This document shows positions 33,065 through 41,470 of a stretch of DNA of 64,000 bases, in pieces. Origin of the DNA: Rathayibacter oskolensis (GTDB taxonomy: Bacteria; Actinomycetota; Actinomycetes; Actinomycetales; Microbacteriaceae); NCBI RefSeq assembly GCF_900177245.1, contig NZ_FXBM01000001.1, forward strand, positions 62,001 through 126,000, given 5' to 3'. Each line of letters opens with the position of its first letter. Positions within the stretch are counted from its first letter, which is position 1. The notes beneath the pieces were generated by a model. That model had not been told where the DNA came from and did not search any database. It saw nothing but the letters and a program-made list of their open reading frames with translations. The position numbers were made by a program, and so were the translations under genes.

Positions 33065-34693
33065 TCACGGAACGGGCGCGGCCCACGGGTCGGGGATCGC
33101 GGCCAGCAGGGCCCGCGTGTAGGGGTGCTGCGGGGCGTCGAAGATCTGCTCCGGAGTCCCGGACTCGACGATGCGACCCTGCTGCATGACGTGCACGGTG
33201 TGCGAGATCATCCGCACCACCGCGAGGTCGTGGCTGATGAAGAGGTAGCTGAGGCCGAGCTCGCGCTGCAGTCCGGCCAGGAGCTCCAGGATCTGCTCCT
33301 GCACGAGCACGTCGAGCGCCGACACCGCCTCGTCGAGCACCACGAGCTCGGGCGAGAGGGCGAGCGCCCTGGCGATCGCGACCCGCTGCAGCTGGCCGCC
33401 CGAGAGCTGCCGCGGCAGCTTGGACGCGACGTCCTGCGGGAGCGCGACCTGCGACAGCAGCTCCTCCACCCGCTTCCGGCGGCTCTCGCGATCGCCGATG
33501 CGGTGCAGGAGGAGCGGCTCCTCGATGCTGCGGAACACGGTGTAGCGCGCGTCGAGCGAGCTGTAGGGGTTCTGGAAGACGGGCTGCACGTGCCGGCGGA
33601 AGTCCGTCAGCTCTCCTCCGCGCAGGTGCGCGACGTTCCGCCCGCGGAACTCGATCGTGCCGCTGGTCGGCTCCTCGAGTCGCAGCACCAGCTTCGCCGT
33701 CGTCGACTTGCCCGAGCCGGACTCGCCGACCACCGCGATCGTCCTGCCCCGCGGGATGTCGAACGAGGACGACTCGACCGCGGTGAACGAGGACCGGCCG
33801 ATCCGGCCCGTGCGCACCGGGTACTGCTTGCCGACCTCGGTCAGTGAGACGAGCGGCGCCTCCTCCGACGCCGGGGCCGCCTCCGCAGTGACGAGCCGCT
33901 TCGAGGTCAGGTTCGGCGCGGCGGCGAGCAGGCGCTGCGTGTACTCGTGCTCGGGCGAGCGGAGGATCCGCTCCGCCTCGCCCTGCTCGACCACCTCGCC
34001 GCGGAACAGCACGAGCACGCGGTCGGCGCGCTCGGCCGCGAGCGCGAGGTCGTGCGTGATCAGGATGACGGCCGTGCCCATCTCGGCGGTGAGCCGCTCG
34101 AGCTGGTCGAGGATCCCGCGCTGCACCGTGACGTCGAGGGCGCTCGTCGGCTCGTCGGCGATCAGCAGGCGCGGACGGCAGGCGAGGCCGATCGCGATGA
34201 GCACCCGCTGCCGCATCCCTCCGGAGAGCTCGTGCGGATACTGCCGCGCCCGGCGTGCCGGCTCGGGGATGCCGACCATCTCGAGCAGCTCGACGACGCG
34301 GTCGTTCGCGGCGGCCGCGCTCAGCCGGCCGTGCACGAGCAGCGCCTCCCGGATCTGGGTCCCGATCCGCTGCAGCGGATTCAGGTTCGACATCGGGTCC
34401 TGGGGGACGAGCCCGATGCCCGCACCGCGGAGGGCGGTCATCCGCTTCTCGGTCGCCTGCGCCAGATCCTCGCCGTCGAAGAGGATCGAGCCCGAGGAGA
34501 TGCGGCCGTTGTCGGGCAGGAGGCGGTTGATGCTCGCCGCGGTCGTCGACTTGCCGGAGCCGGACTCGCCGACGATCGCGATCGTCTCGCCCGCGCTCAG
34601 CTCGAGGTCGAGGCCGCGCACGGCGTCGATCTCGCCGGTGGGCGTGCTGAACGAGATCGTGACGTCGCGGAGGGACAGGAGCGGAGCGGACAC
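33065..34693 (-). CDS. Fused two-domain ABC ATPase of a peptide/nickel-type importer (DppD-DppF)
   Basis: This 542-residue protein has two complete ABC domains. The first (about 1-265) has GESGSGKST, LSGGMRQRVLIAIGLACRPRLLIADEPTSALD. The second (about 285-535) has GESGSGKST, LSGGQLQRVAIARALALSPELVVLDEAVSALD. Each is followed by the oligopeptide C-terminal piece (EHEYTQRLL, QHPYTRALL). In many bacteria these are separate DppD and DppF proteins. It is last in the operon 38738-33065, which holds its permeases and binding protein. GTG start. Confidence 0.93.
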   Translation of the reverse strand: MSAPLLSLRDVTISFSTPTGEIDAVRGLDLELSAGETIAIVGESGSGKSTTAASINRLLPDNGRISSGSILFDGEDLAQATEKRMTALRGAGIGLVPQDPMSNLNPLQRIGTQIREALLVHGRLSAAAANDRVVELLEMVGIPEPARRARQYPHELSGGMRQRVLIAIGLACRPRLLIADEPTSALDVTVQRGILDQLERLTAEMGTAVILITHDLALAAERADRVLVLFRGEVVEQGEAERILRSPEHEYTQRLLAAAPNLTSKRLVTAEAAPASEEAPLVSLTEVGKQYPVRTGRIGRSSFTAVESSSFDIPRGRTIAVVGESGSGKSTTAKLVLRLEEPTSGTIEFRGRNVAHLRGGELTDFRRHVQPVFQNPYSSLDARYTVFRSIEEPLLLHRIGDRESRRKRVEELLSQVALPQDVASKLPRQLSGGQLQRVAIARALALSPELVVLDEAVSALDVLVQEQILELLAGLQRELGLSYLFISHDLAVVRMISHTVHVMQQGRIVESGTPEQIFDAPQHPYTRALLAAIPDPWAAPVP

Positions 34694-34755
34694 GGCGGAG
34701 CCTTTCGCGGGGGGTGGGGCGGGTGCCGCCGAGGGGGCGACGGCACCCGGTGTGG

Positions 34756-35379
34756 TCAGGCGGAGACGGTCTCGAGCGCCCAGGACTCCTCGATCTCGGC
34801 GAGATCGACGACCTCGCCGAACGACCAGGCGATCCCGAAGAGCGCGTAGTGGTTGCGCTCGGCGGTGAACTCGGCGACCGCGTCGCGGACGACGTAGGTG
34901 CCGTAGTCGCGCTGACCGGCGTCGCGCGCCGTCGACTCGACGCAGATGTTGGTCGTCACTCCGCAGATCACGACGTTGCGGATGCCCATGCCGTTCAGCA
35001 CCGGCTCGAGCCGGGTGCCGTAGAAGGCGCTCGGCCGCGACTTGTCGATGACGATCTCGTCGGGTCGCGCCTCGAGCTCGGGGATCAGCTCGATCTCGTC
35101 GGTTCCCGCGCCGAGCGAGTTCGACGCGATCCGCTCGGCGGCCTTCGCCCCGCGGACGGGCCCGAAGTCGACCATCCCGGGCATGTAGACGTAGCGGGTG
35201 AAGATGACCGGGACGCCGGCTGCGCGGGCGTCGCGGACGAGGCGCACGGTGCCGGGGATCGCGTCGCGGAGCGGGGTGACGTCGATGCCCGAGCGGCCGA
35301 GCGAGTCGTCGTTGTCGAAGAAGGCGCGCTGCATGTCGACGACGATGAGGGCGGTGTTCTCGCGGGGGATGGTGGTCAT
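34756..35379 (-). CDS. Isochorismatase-family cysteine hydrolase
   Basis: This 207-residue protein has the family triad: Asp15 (VVDMQ), Lys113 (IDKSRPSAFYGT) and Cys146 (CGVTTNICVESTARDA, with the usual cis-peptide VTT). Members hydrolyse nicotinamide, N-carbamoyl compounds, ureidoacrylate, biuret or isochorismate. Its place inside a peptide-type ABC operon, between the SBP gene and the ATPase gene, implies that it cleaves the imported compound. An amide such as an N-carbamoyl or ureido acid is most likely; this is inference. ATG 35379 has AGGAG nearby (TCAGGAGAAACGCC). Confidence 0.9.
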   Translation of the reverse strand: MTTIPRENTALIVVDMQRAFFDNDDSLGRSGIDVTPLRDAIPGTVRLVRDARAAGVPVIFTRYVYMPGMVDFGPVRGAKAAERIASNSLGAGTDEIELIPELEARPDEIVIDKSRPSAFYGTRLEPVLNGMGIRNVVICGVTTNICVESTARDAGQRDYGTYVVRDAVAEFTAERNHYALFGIAWSFGEVVDLAEIEESWALETVSA

Positions 35380-35420
35380 GGCGTTTCTCCTGATCGGATT
35401 CGGTATCGGGGTGGGGTGCG

Positions 35421-36935
35421 TCAGTTGAAGACGATCATCCCGTCGGGCCGCGGGGTCCACTCGAGGCCCTGGGCGACGCCGTAGGTGTAGGTGTCGGTGA
35501 AGAGGGGGGCGTAGTAGGTGTTCTCGTCGACGAGGGCCGAGATCTGCGCGAAGTCCTCCGCGCGGGCGGTCTCGTCGGCCTCTCCGGTCTCGGCGACGAG
35601 CAGCTCGTCGATCGCGGGGTCCGAGGTGTAGCCCTGTCCGCCCGACTTCAGCAGCATCGTCAGCGGCAGGTCGGCGTCCATGACGGACGGCGCGAAGGCG
35701 TAGAGGTAGAGACCCGGGAGCGACGCCGAGAACCAGTTGCCGCTGAAGGTGTTCGCCTCCTGGCCGTCGAGCTCGATGGTGAGCCCGACGTCCTCGAGCT
35801 GGCTCGCGATCGCCTGGGCGATCTGGTCGATCTGGGGGAGGCCGGAGGAGGGGTAGGAGAGGGTGATCGGGCTGCCGTCGTAGCCGGAGGCGGCGATCAG
35901 CTCGCGGGCGGCGTCGGCGTCGGTCTCGGTGGCGGCGAGAGCGTCGTCGTAACCGAACGACACCGGCGCGATCAGCTGGGCGGTGGGGGTGACGGAGCCG
36001 TTGAGCAGGTCGTCGCTGATCGCCGTGCGGTCGATCGCGAGATCGACGGCCTCGCGGACCTCGGGGTCGGAGAGCCACGGTGCGGTCGCGTTGAAGCCCG
36101 TGTAGAGGACGCGGTTCGACTCCTGCTCGACCACGTCGACGGTGCCGGAGCCCTCGACGGCCGCCACGTTCGACGGACCGAGCAGCGCGAGGTCGAGGTC
36201 GCCGGACTGCACGGAGTTGGCGCGGGTCGTCTCGTCGGGGACGGGCTGGAACACGACCTCCTGGTAGGCGCCCTTCTCGCCCCAGTAGTCGTCGTTGCGC
36301 TCGAGGGTGATCGAGTCGCCGTTCACCCACGACTCGACCGAGTAGGGGCCGGAGCCGACGGGGGCCTTCGCGAACGCGTCGGCGCCCGTCTCCTCGTAGG
36401 CGGCCTTCGGCACGATCGGGACGAGGGTGACCTGGCGGTCGAAGGGGGCGAACGGCGTGTTCAGCGTGAAGGTGACCTCGTTCTCTCCGGTGGCCTCGAC
36501 GGAGTCGACGGCCGACAGGTAGCCGCCGAGGTTCGAGGCGGGGTCGCCCATCGCTGTCTCGTAGGTGAAGACCACGTCCTCGGGGGTGACGTCGGTGCCG
36601 TCCTGCCAGGTGGCGTCGTCGCGGAGCGTGAAGACCCAGCTGGTCAGGGAGTCGTCGTGGGTCCACTCCGAGGCGAGGCGCGGCGAGACGCTGCCGTCGG
36701 CGTCGACCTGCGCGAGCTGGTCGAACACGTTGTAGAAGATGTTCAGCGCCGGCAGCTGGGTGTCGTAGAGCGGGTCGAGCGACGAGGGCTCGCCGGTCAG
36801 CGCGACGGTGATGCTCGTCGTGTCGGCGGCCGAGGCCGAGCCGTCGTCGAAGGAGGCGCAGCCGCCGAGGGCGAGCGCGGCCGCGCCGACGAGCGCGACG
36901 GCGCCGAGGGGGCGGCGGAGGGGTGCGGGAGTCAC
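35421..36935 (-). CDS. ABC transporter substrate-binding lipoprotein, family 5 (peptide/nickel type)
   Basis: This 504-residue protein has lipobox LGGCA at the end of a signal peptide, then SITVALTGEPSSLDPLYDTQLPALNIFYNVFDQLAQVDADGSVSPRLASEWTHDD, the SBP_bac_5 opening. The core has APVGSGPYSVESWVNGDSITLERNDDYWG. It captures peptides, or in this subgroup other amide-type ligands, outside the cell. It lies 34 bases downstream of the second permease. The family is broad, so the ligand is not assigned. Confidence 0.92.
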   Translation of the reverse strand: MTPAPLRRPLGAVALVGAAALALGGCASFDDGSASAADTTSITVALTGEPSSLDPLYDTQLPALNIFYNVFDQLAQVDADGSVSPRLASEWTHDDSLTSWVFTLRDDATWQDGTDVTPEDVVFTYETAMGDPASNLGGYLSAVDSVEATGENEVTFTLNTPFAPFDRQVTLVPIVPKAAYEETGADAFAKAPVGSGPYSVESWVNGDSITLERNDDYWGEKGAYQEVVFQPVPDETTRANSVQSGDLDLALLGPSNVAAVEGSGTVDVVEQESNRVLYTGFNATAPWLSDPEVREAVDLAIDRTAISDDLLNGSVTPTAQLIAPVSFGYDDALAATETDADAARELIAASGYDGSPITLSYPSSGLPQIDQIAQAIASQLEDVGLTIELDGQEANTFSGNWFSASLPGLYLYAFAPSVMDADLPLTMLLKSGGQGYTSDPAIDELLVAETGEADETARAEDFAQISALVDENTYYAPLFTDTYTYGVAQGLEWTPRPDGMIVFN

Positions 36936-36969
36936 GAGGGGGATGCCTTTCGGGAGGTGGGGACGGGGA

Positions 36970-37824
36970 TCAGCGGCGCGAGCGGCCGGCGATGCCCTGC
37001 GAGACGAACTGGATGCCTCCGATGACGAAGAGGATCATCAGGGCGGGCAGGAGGGTGAGGGCGGGGTCGGTCTGCAGGTACTTCTGGCCCTCGTTGATCA
37101 TCAGACCGAGGCTCGGGGTGGGCGGCTGGATGCCCAGGCCGAGGAAGCTCAGCGACGACTCGATCGTGATCACGACGCCGATCTCGAACGCTGCGAGGAT
37201 GAGCACCTGCGGGAGGACGTTGGGGAGCAGGTGCTTGCGCACGATCCACCAGCCGCCTCCTCCCGCCGCGGTCACGGCGGCGACGAACTCGCGCTCGCGC
37301 AGCGACACCGCCAGCGACCGGGTCACCCGGCCGTAGCCGACCCAGTTCGTCAGCCCGAGCAGCGTCACGAGCAGCAGCGGGCTCGAGCCCAGCGCCGCGA
37401 CCAGCACGATCAGGAGGAGCACGACGGGGATCGCGAGCTGCACGTCGCCGACGGCCATCAGGAAGCTGTCGAGGCGTCCGCGCCGCCACCCCGCGAGGAG
37501 TCCGATCGCCAGGCCCACGACCGCGCTGATGGCGACGGCGCCCAGGGCGACGAGGAGGGAGACCCTGGTCGCGACCGCGAGCCGGCTGAGCGTGTCGCGG
37601 CCGAGCGCATCGGTTCCGAGCAGGTGCGCGGGGTCGGTGAACGGCACGGCCCGGCTGCCCGCCAGATCCTGCGAGTAGGGGTCGAACGTCGGGAGGAACG
37701 GGACCACGGCCACGACGAGAGCGACGACCGCGAGCATCGCGACGGCCAGCACCAGCGACGGGGTCGAGAGGTGGGAGGAGGCGAGCTGCCAGCGGGTGCG
37801 GGTCTTGATGACCTCGGTCGTCAC
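36970..37824 (-). CDS. ABC transporter permease, DppC-like
   Basis: This 284-residue protein has about six membrane segments, LLGTDALGRDTLSRLAVATRVSLLVALGAV, and the permease loop REREFVAAVTAAGGGGWWIVRKHLLPNVLPQVLILAAFEIG, ending LSFLGLGIQPPTPSLGLMINEGQKYL. This is the standard DppC pattern. GTG 37824 overlaps the first permease stop by 4 bases. Confidence 0.93.
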   Translation of the reverse strand: MTTEVIKTRTRWQLASSHLSTPSLVLAVAMLAVVALVVAVVPFLPTFDPYSQDLAGSRAVPFTDPAHLLGTDALGRDTLSRLAVATRVSLLVALGAVAISAVVGLAIGLLAGWRRGRLDSFLMAVGDVQLAIPVVLLLIVLVAALGSSPLLLVTLLGLTNWVGYGRVTRSLAVSLREREFVAAVTAAGGGGWWIVRKHLLPNVLPQVLILAAFEIGVVITIESSLSFLGLGIQPPTPSLGLMINEGQKYLQTDPALTLLPALMILFVIGGIQFVSQGIAGRSRR

Positions 37825-38738
37825 GACAGCCTCACTCTCGGGTCGAGGACCGCGTAGAGCAGGTCGACGACCAGATTGATCACGATGAACAGGAGTGCGA
37901 TGACGACGACTCCCGCCTGGACGACGGGGTAGTCGCGCTGCGTGACGCCCTGCACGATCAGGCGCCCGAGCCCCGGCCAGTTGAAGACCGTCTCGAGCAC
38001 CACCAGGCCGCCCACGAGCACCCCGAGGTTGATCCCCGCGACCGTGATGATCGGCAGGAGCGCGTTGGGGAGCATGTGGCGGACGACGATCCTCCCCTTC
38101 GAGACGCCCTTGGCGCGGGCGGTGCGGACGAAGTCGAGCGAGCGGCTCTCGTCGAAGGAGGCGTTGAACAGGCGCAGGTAGAGGGCGACCTCGAAGGTGG
38201 CGATCGTGATCACCGGGATCACGTAGCTCGCGTAGGAGGTCCGGCCGAGCGCGGGCAGCAGCCCGAGGCCGACCGAGAAGACCAGGATCATCAGGATCCC
38301 GAAGAGGTACGGCGGGATCGCCTGCCGCAGCGTCGCCGCCCACAGCATCACCCCGCGGAGCCGGCGGTCGCCCGTCACCTCGGCCAGAACGGCGAGGCCC
38401 GTGGCCATCACGATCCCGATCACGAACGAGACGATCGCGAGCTCGAGGGTCGCCGGCAGCCGGTCGAGGACGAGGGAGAGGGCGGGCTGCCCCTGGCGGA
38501 TCGACTCGCCGAGATCGCCGCGCAGGATGTCGGCGAGGAACGTGCCGTACTGCACGAGCAGCGGCTGATCGAGGCCGAGCGACCGGCGCACGTCGGCGAC
38601 GTCCTCGGCGGTGGCCTGATCGGGCAGCATGAGGCGGACCGGGTCGCCGGTGAGGCGGGCCAGCACGAAGGCGAACGTGAGCACGGCGAGCAGAGTCGCG
38701 AGGGCCCTCACGGCCCTCCAGCCGAGGAATCGGAGCAT
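37821..38738 (-). CDS. ABC transporter permease, DppB-like; first gene of its operon
   Basis: This 305-residue protein has about six membrane segments and the DppB marks: LTGDPVRLMLPDQATAEDVADVRRSLGLDQPLLVQYGTFLADILRGDLGESIRQGQPALSLVLDRLPATLELAIVSF in outline and FVRTARAKGVSKGRIVVRHMLPNALLPIITVAGINLGVLVGG. ATG 38738 has AGAGGGG 8 bases upstream. It heads the minus-strand run DppB-DppC-SBP-hydrolase-ATPase and faces a flavin reductase pair across a 549-base gap. Confidence 0.93.
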   Translation of the reverse strand: MLRFLGWRAVRALATLLAVLTFAFVLARLTGDPVRLMLPDQATAEDVADVRRSLGLDQPLLVQYGTFLADILRGDLGESIRQGQPALSLVLDRLPATLELAIVSFVIGIVMATGLAVLAEVTGDRRLRGVMLWAATLRQAIPPYLFGILMILVFSVGLGLLPALGRTSYASYVIPVITIATFEVALYLRLFNASFDESRSLDFVRTARAKGVSKGRIVVRHMLPNALLPIITVAGINLGVLVGGLVVLETVFNWPGLGRLIVQGVTQRDYPVVQAGVVVIALLFIVINLVVDLLYAVLDPRVRLS

Positions 38739-38828
38739 GTCGTCACCCCTCTCTCGGTGTCGGCGATGGTGTGTCGAGCGGGGAGTCCGTCGATGAGTCA
38801 GGAGCGTAGGAGGACCGGACTCGCTGCC

Positions 38829-38859
38829 TGATTGCGGGGGCGTGAAGACTGGATTGCGC
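38829..38859. promoter_or_regulatory. Pair of ATTGCG boxes in the DppB-side promoter
   Basis: TGATTGCG (38829-38836) and TGGATTGCGC (38850-38859) repeat 22 bases apart (ATTGCG start to start), about two helical turns. The second is repeated in inverted form as GCGCAATCCA at 39210-39219 near the flavin reductase operon. They look like sites for a shared regulator, for example LysR-type. No regulator gene is adjacent. Confidence 0.45.
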
Positions 38860-39209
38860 ACGATCGATCCGCGGCGGGGCGGCGATCCGGGCGCTGTCCG
38901 CCACCGCTCGACGGCCGCCCCCGAGCACCGCGGAGACGGGCTCGCCGGACGGTGCGGGCGCGGCGCCGGCGCTCGCGGTCACTGCGCTGCCCGCTCGCGG
39001 GAGGACAGGACGGTGCACGGGCGACCGGTCGTCGCGGCGGGCGATCGCCTCCTCGGTGGCGGATTCGACGCGGTCGATCGCGTCAGGGGTGCTCCCGGTC
39101 GCGTCCCGGGCGGCGGAATCTCCGCGACTTCCGCGTGATTCCGGGCGCTTCGGCCCCTCGCGGCCGGCGCTGAGCGAACCCCGGAACACCGTCCGCACTG
39201 TGTCGACCG

Positions 39210-39219
39210 GCGCAATCCA
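39210..39219. promoter_or_regulatory. Inverted ATTGCG box near the flavin-reductase promoter
   Basis: GCGCAATCCA is the exact reverse complement of TGGATTGCGC at 38850-38859, about 360 bases away. It lies 69 bases before the GTG of the FMN reductase. The mirrored placement suggests coordinated control of both divergent operons. Confidence 0.4.
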
Positions 39220-39287
39220 GATTCAACATCCGGGTGTCAAGATCGTGCCCAGACGGCGGGATCCCTCCCGCCGTGGAGGGAGTGGCC

Positions 39288-39800
39288 GTGCGCAGCGTGG
39301 TCGTCGTCGGGAATCCGAAACCGCAGTCCCGGACGCGCGCCGCCGCCGAGAACCTCCTCGCGCAGCTCGGCCTGCCCGCCCCCGAGGTGATCGAGCTGTC
39401 GGACCTCGGCCCGGGGCTCCTCGGCTGGGGAGACCCAGCGGTGAAGGAGGCGGTCGCGCTCGTGCAGTCGGCCGACGTCGCCGTCTTCGCCTCACCCACC
39501 TTCAAGGCGACCTACTCGGGCCTGCTCAAGCTCTTCCTCGACCAGTTCGCCGGAGGCACCGGACTCGCGGGCGTCGTCGCGATCCCCTTCATGCTCGGCG
39601 CCGCGCCGAACCACGCGCTGGCGCCCGACCTCACTCTCAAGCCCGTCCTCGTCGAGATCGGCGGGATCTGCGCCACCCCCGGTCTGTACCAGCTCGACTC
39701 CTCCTTCCTGGAGGATCCCGCCCTCGCCGCCTGGACGGCGCGCTGGGCTCCCGTCATCACCGCACTCACCGACTCCTCCGGAAGGACCTCCTCGTCATGA
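39288..39800 (+). CDS. NADPH-dependent FMN reductase
   Basis: This 170-residue flavodoxin-like protein has VVVVGNPKPQSRTRAAAENLLAQL at the N-terminus and VFASPTFKATYSGLLKLFLDQF, the SsuE/MsuE pattern for FMN binding. GTG 39288 is chosen because GGAGGG lies 7 bases upstream; GTG 39282 is too near. It supplies reduced FMN. ATGA overlap links it to the next gene, and the pair may serve a flavin-dependent desulfonation or similar oxygenase encoded elsewhere. Confidence 0.87.
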   Translation: MRSVVVVGNPKPQSRTRAAAENLLAQLGLPAPEVIELSDLGPGLLGWGDPAVKEAVALVQSADVAVFASPTFKATYSGLLKLFLDQFAGGTGLAGVVAIPFMLGAAPNHALAPDLTLKPVLVEIGGICATPGLYQLDSSFLEDPALAAWTARWAPVITALTDSSGRTSSS

Positions 39801-40300
39801 CGCTCGAGACCTACTCGCCCGACCCGCAGCTGCTCCGCCAGGCTTTCTCGCACTTCCCCTCCGGAGTCGCGGCGTTCGCCGCCGAGGTCGACGGGCAGCT
39901 GGAGGGGATGGTCGCCTCCTCCTTCTCGGTGGGCGTGTCGATGGACCCGCCGCTGGTGATGTTCGCGATCCAGAACTCGTCGACCACCTGGCCGGTGCTG
40001 CGCTCGGCCGGCCGCGTCGGCGTCTCGGTGATGGGCGCCGGCCACGACGGAGCCGCGCGCCAGCTCGCCTCCCGCAACAAGGCGGGCCGGTTCGAGGGCC
40101 TCGAGATCGAGAAGAGCGAGGCCGGCGCGGTGTTCGTGCACGGGTCACCGCTGTGGCTCGAGTGCTCGATCTTCGGCGAGATCCCGGCGGGCGACCACCA
40201 CGTGGTGCTGCTCGAGGTCACCGCTCTGCACAACGACGAGACGATCGAGCCGCTGGTCTTCCACGGCTCGGCGTTCCGCCACCTCCGCTCGGTCGCCTGA
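39797..40300 (+). CDS. Flavin reductase domain protein (HpaC/DIM6-like)
   Basis: This 167-residue protein is of the flavin_reduct split-barrel family: FSHFPSGVAAFAAEVDGQLEGMVASSFSVGVSMDPPLVMFAIQNSSTTWPVLRSAGRVGVSVM, later WLECSIFGEIPAGDHHVVLLEV. It reduces free flavin with NAD(P)H for a partner oxygenase. ATG 39797 overlaps the previous stop by 4 bases. Two flavin reductases in tandem but no oxygenase is unusual. Confidence 0.88.
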   Translation: MTLETYSPDPQLLRQAFSHFPSGVAAFAAEVDGQLEGMVASSFSVGVSMDPPLVMFAIQNSSTTWPVLRSAGRVGVSVMGAGHDGAARQLASRNKAGRFEGLEIEKSEAGAVFVHGSPLWLECSIFGEIPAGDHHVVLLEVTALHNDETIEPLVFHGSAFRHLRSVA

Positions 40301-40318
40301 GCTCAGGGCCCCGGCGCG

Positions 40319-40621
40319 TCAGTCCTCGGTCGGAGGCTCGCGAGTCTCGGCGGGCGGCACGACGGGGACGAGCACGACCCGATCCGCCTCGACGGTGACC
40401 GTCATCGAGCGGTGACCCTCGATGGTGATCGTCTGGCCCGCCTTCAGGCCGCCGCTCTCGAGGAGCGACTGCGCCACGAGGGTGCTCTGCTCGACCGAGT
40501 CCTGCGTGATCAGCGCGGGCTGGGGTCCGTCGGCGGTCGCCGGCGGCACGTCCTGCGAGTGCTGGAGCCTGGTCATCACCCGGCTGAGGAGATCGCGGCG
40601 GAGGAATCGGGGGCGCGGCAT
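40319..40621 (-). CDS. Small hypothetical protein, 100 aa
   Basis: I do not recognise this protein. The product begins MPRPRFLRRDLLSRVMTRLQ, basic and amphipathic. It ends with a beta-like region (LKAGQTITIEGHRSMTVTVEADRVVLVPVVPP). Codon use fits a real gene. It is on the minus strand between the flavin reductase and DHFR-like genes. No function is proposed. Confidence 0.5.
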   Translation of the reverse strand: MPRPRFLRRDLLSRVMTRLQHSQDVPPATADGPQPALITQDSVEQSTLVAQSLLESGGLKAGQTITIEGHRSMTVTVEADRVVLVPVVPPAETREPPTED

Positions 40622-40767
40622 CCTCCGATCGTGCCAGGGCCGCCTGGGGAGCAGGCCGGGAGGCGCGGGTGGTTGCGGTCGCGGCGCCGATCGAGGTAGT
40701 GCGTCCCTTGACAGCGGGCCTCCCTCGTCGGGACCCTGGGGCTCATGCCGAACCAGGAGGCACAACC

Positions 40768-41424
40768 GTGACCCGTGTCCGCGTCGACCTCAACATCTCG
40801 CTCGACGGCTTCGCCACGACGACCGATCAGACGCCCGAGAACCCGTTCGGCGACGACTGGGGTCGCCTCACCGCCGCCTACGTGGCGACGCGCACCTTCC
40901 GCGAGCGCGTGCTGCACGACACGAGCGGAGGCGGCACGACGGGCGTCGACGACCGCTACGCCGCGCACTACTTCGAGGGCATCGGCGCCGAGATCATGGG
41001 CGCCGGGATGTTCGGGCTGCACGCGAACCCCGACGACCCCGACTGGCGGGGATGGTGGGGCGACGAGCCTCCGTTCCACGTGCCCGTCTTCGTGCTCACG
41101 CACACGGCCCGTCCGCCGCTCGAGATGGCGGGAGGCACCACCTTCCACTTCGTGAGCGCCTCGCCGGAGGAGGTCCTCCGCTCGGCCGTCGAGGTCGCCG
41201 GCGACGGCGACGTGCGGGTGGGCGGCGGCGCCTCGACCGTCCGGCAGTTCCTCCGCGCCGGCCTCGTCGACGACCTCCACGTCGCCGTCGCGCCGATCGT
41301 CCTCGGGAGCGGTGTGCGGCTCTGGGACGACTTGCGCGGTCTCGAGTCGGGGTGCGTCGTCAGCTCGGAGGCGGCCCCCGGCGGCGTCACGCACCTCACC
41401 TTCCGGCGCGAGGCCCGCCCGTGA
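40768..41424 (+). CDS. Dihydrofolate-reductase-like (RibD C-terminal type) protein
   Basis: This 218-residue protein has MTRVRVDLNISLDGFATTTDQTPENPFGDDWGRLTAAYVATR at the N-terminus, VFVLTHTARPPLEMAGGTTFHFV in the core and DVRVGGGASTVRQFLRAGLVDDLHVAVAPIVLGSGVRLWDDL at the C-terminus. This is the RibD_C/YwjB pattern of small NADPH reductases. The role is unknown in most members. GTG 40768 has AGGAGG 7 bases upstream. Confidence 0.88.
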   Translation: MTRVRVDLNISLDGFATTTDQTPENPFGDDWGRLTAAYVATRTFRERVLHDTSGGGTTGVDDRYAAHYFEGIGAEIMGAGMFGLHANPDDPDWRGWWGDEPPFHVPVFVLTHTARPPLEMAGGTTFHFVSASPEEVLRSAVEVAGDGDVRVGGGASTVRQFLRAGLVDDLHVAVAPIVLGSGVRLWDDLRGLESGCVVSSEAAPGGVTHLTFRREARP

Positions 41425-41470
41425 CGGCGATCGCCCGCTCCTGACCCGCGCCCTGCGTCAGGACGACCGG

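Larger units (their letters stand above)
38739..39287. other. 549-base gene-free divergent control region
   Basis: I see no convincing gene here. Frames in the region are Arg/Ser/Pro-rich without domains or ribosome sites. The region holds repeated ATTGCG boxes (38829-38859, 39210-39219), and its outer ends carry the start sites of two operons. An AT-richer stretch (39216-39244, attcaacatccgggtgtcaa in part) lies before the flavin reductase genes. A small RNA cannot be excluded. Confidence 0.6.

Noticed and set aside
36970-38343. Longer DppC with an N-terminal extension of over 170 residues
   Set aside because: The extension lies inside the DppB coding region in another frame; GTG 37824 gives a normal DppC start with a 4-base overlap.
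38743-39198. Possible gene in the long divergent region
   Set aside because: The product is Ser/Arg/Pro/Ala-rich without secondary structure, ribosome site or domain; I treat the region as regulatory.
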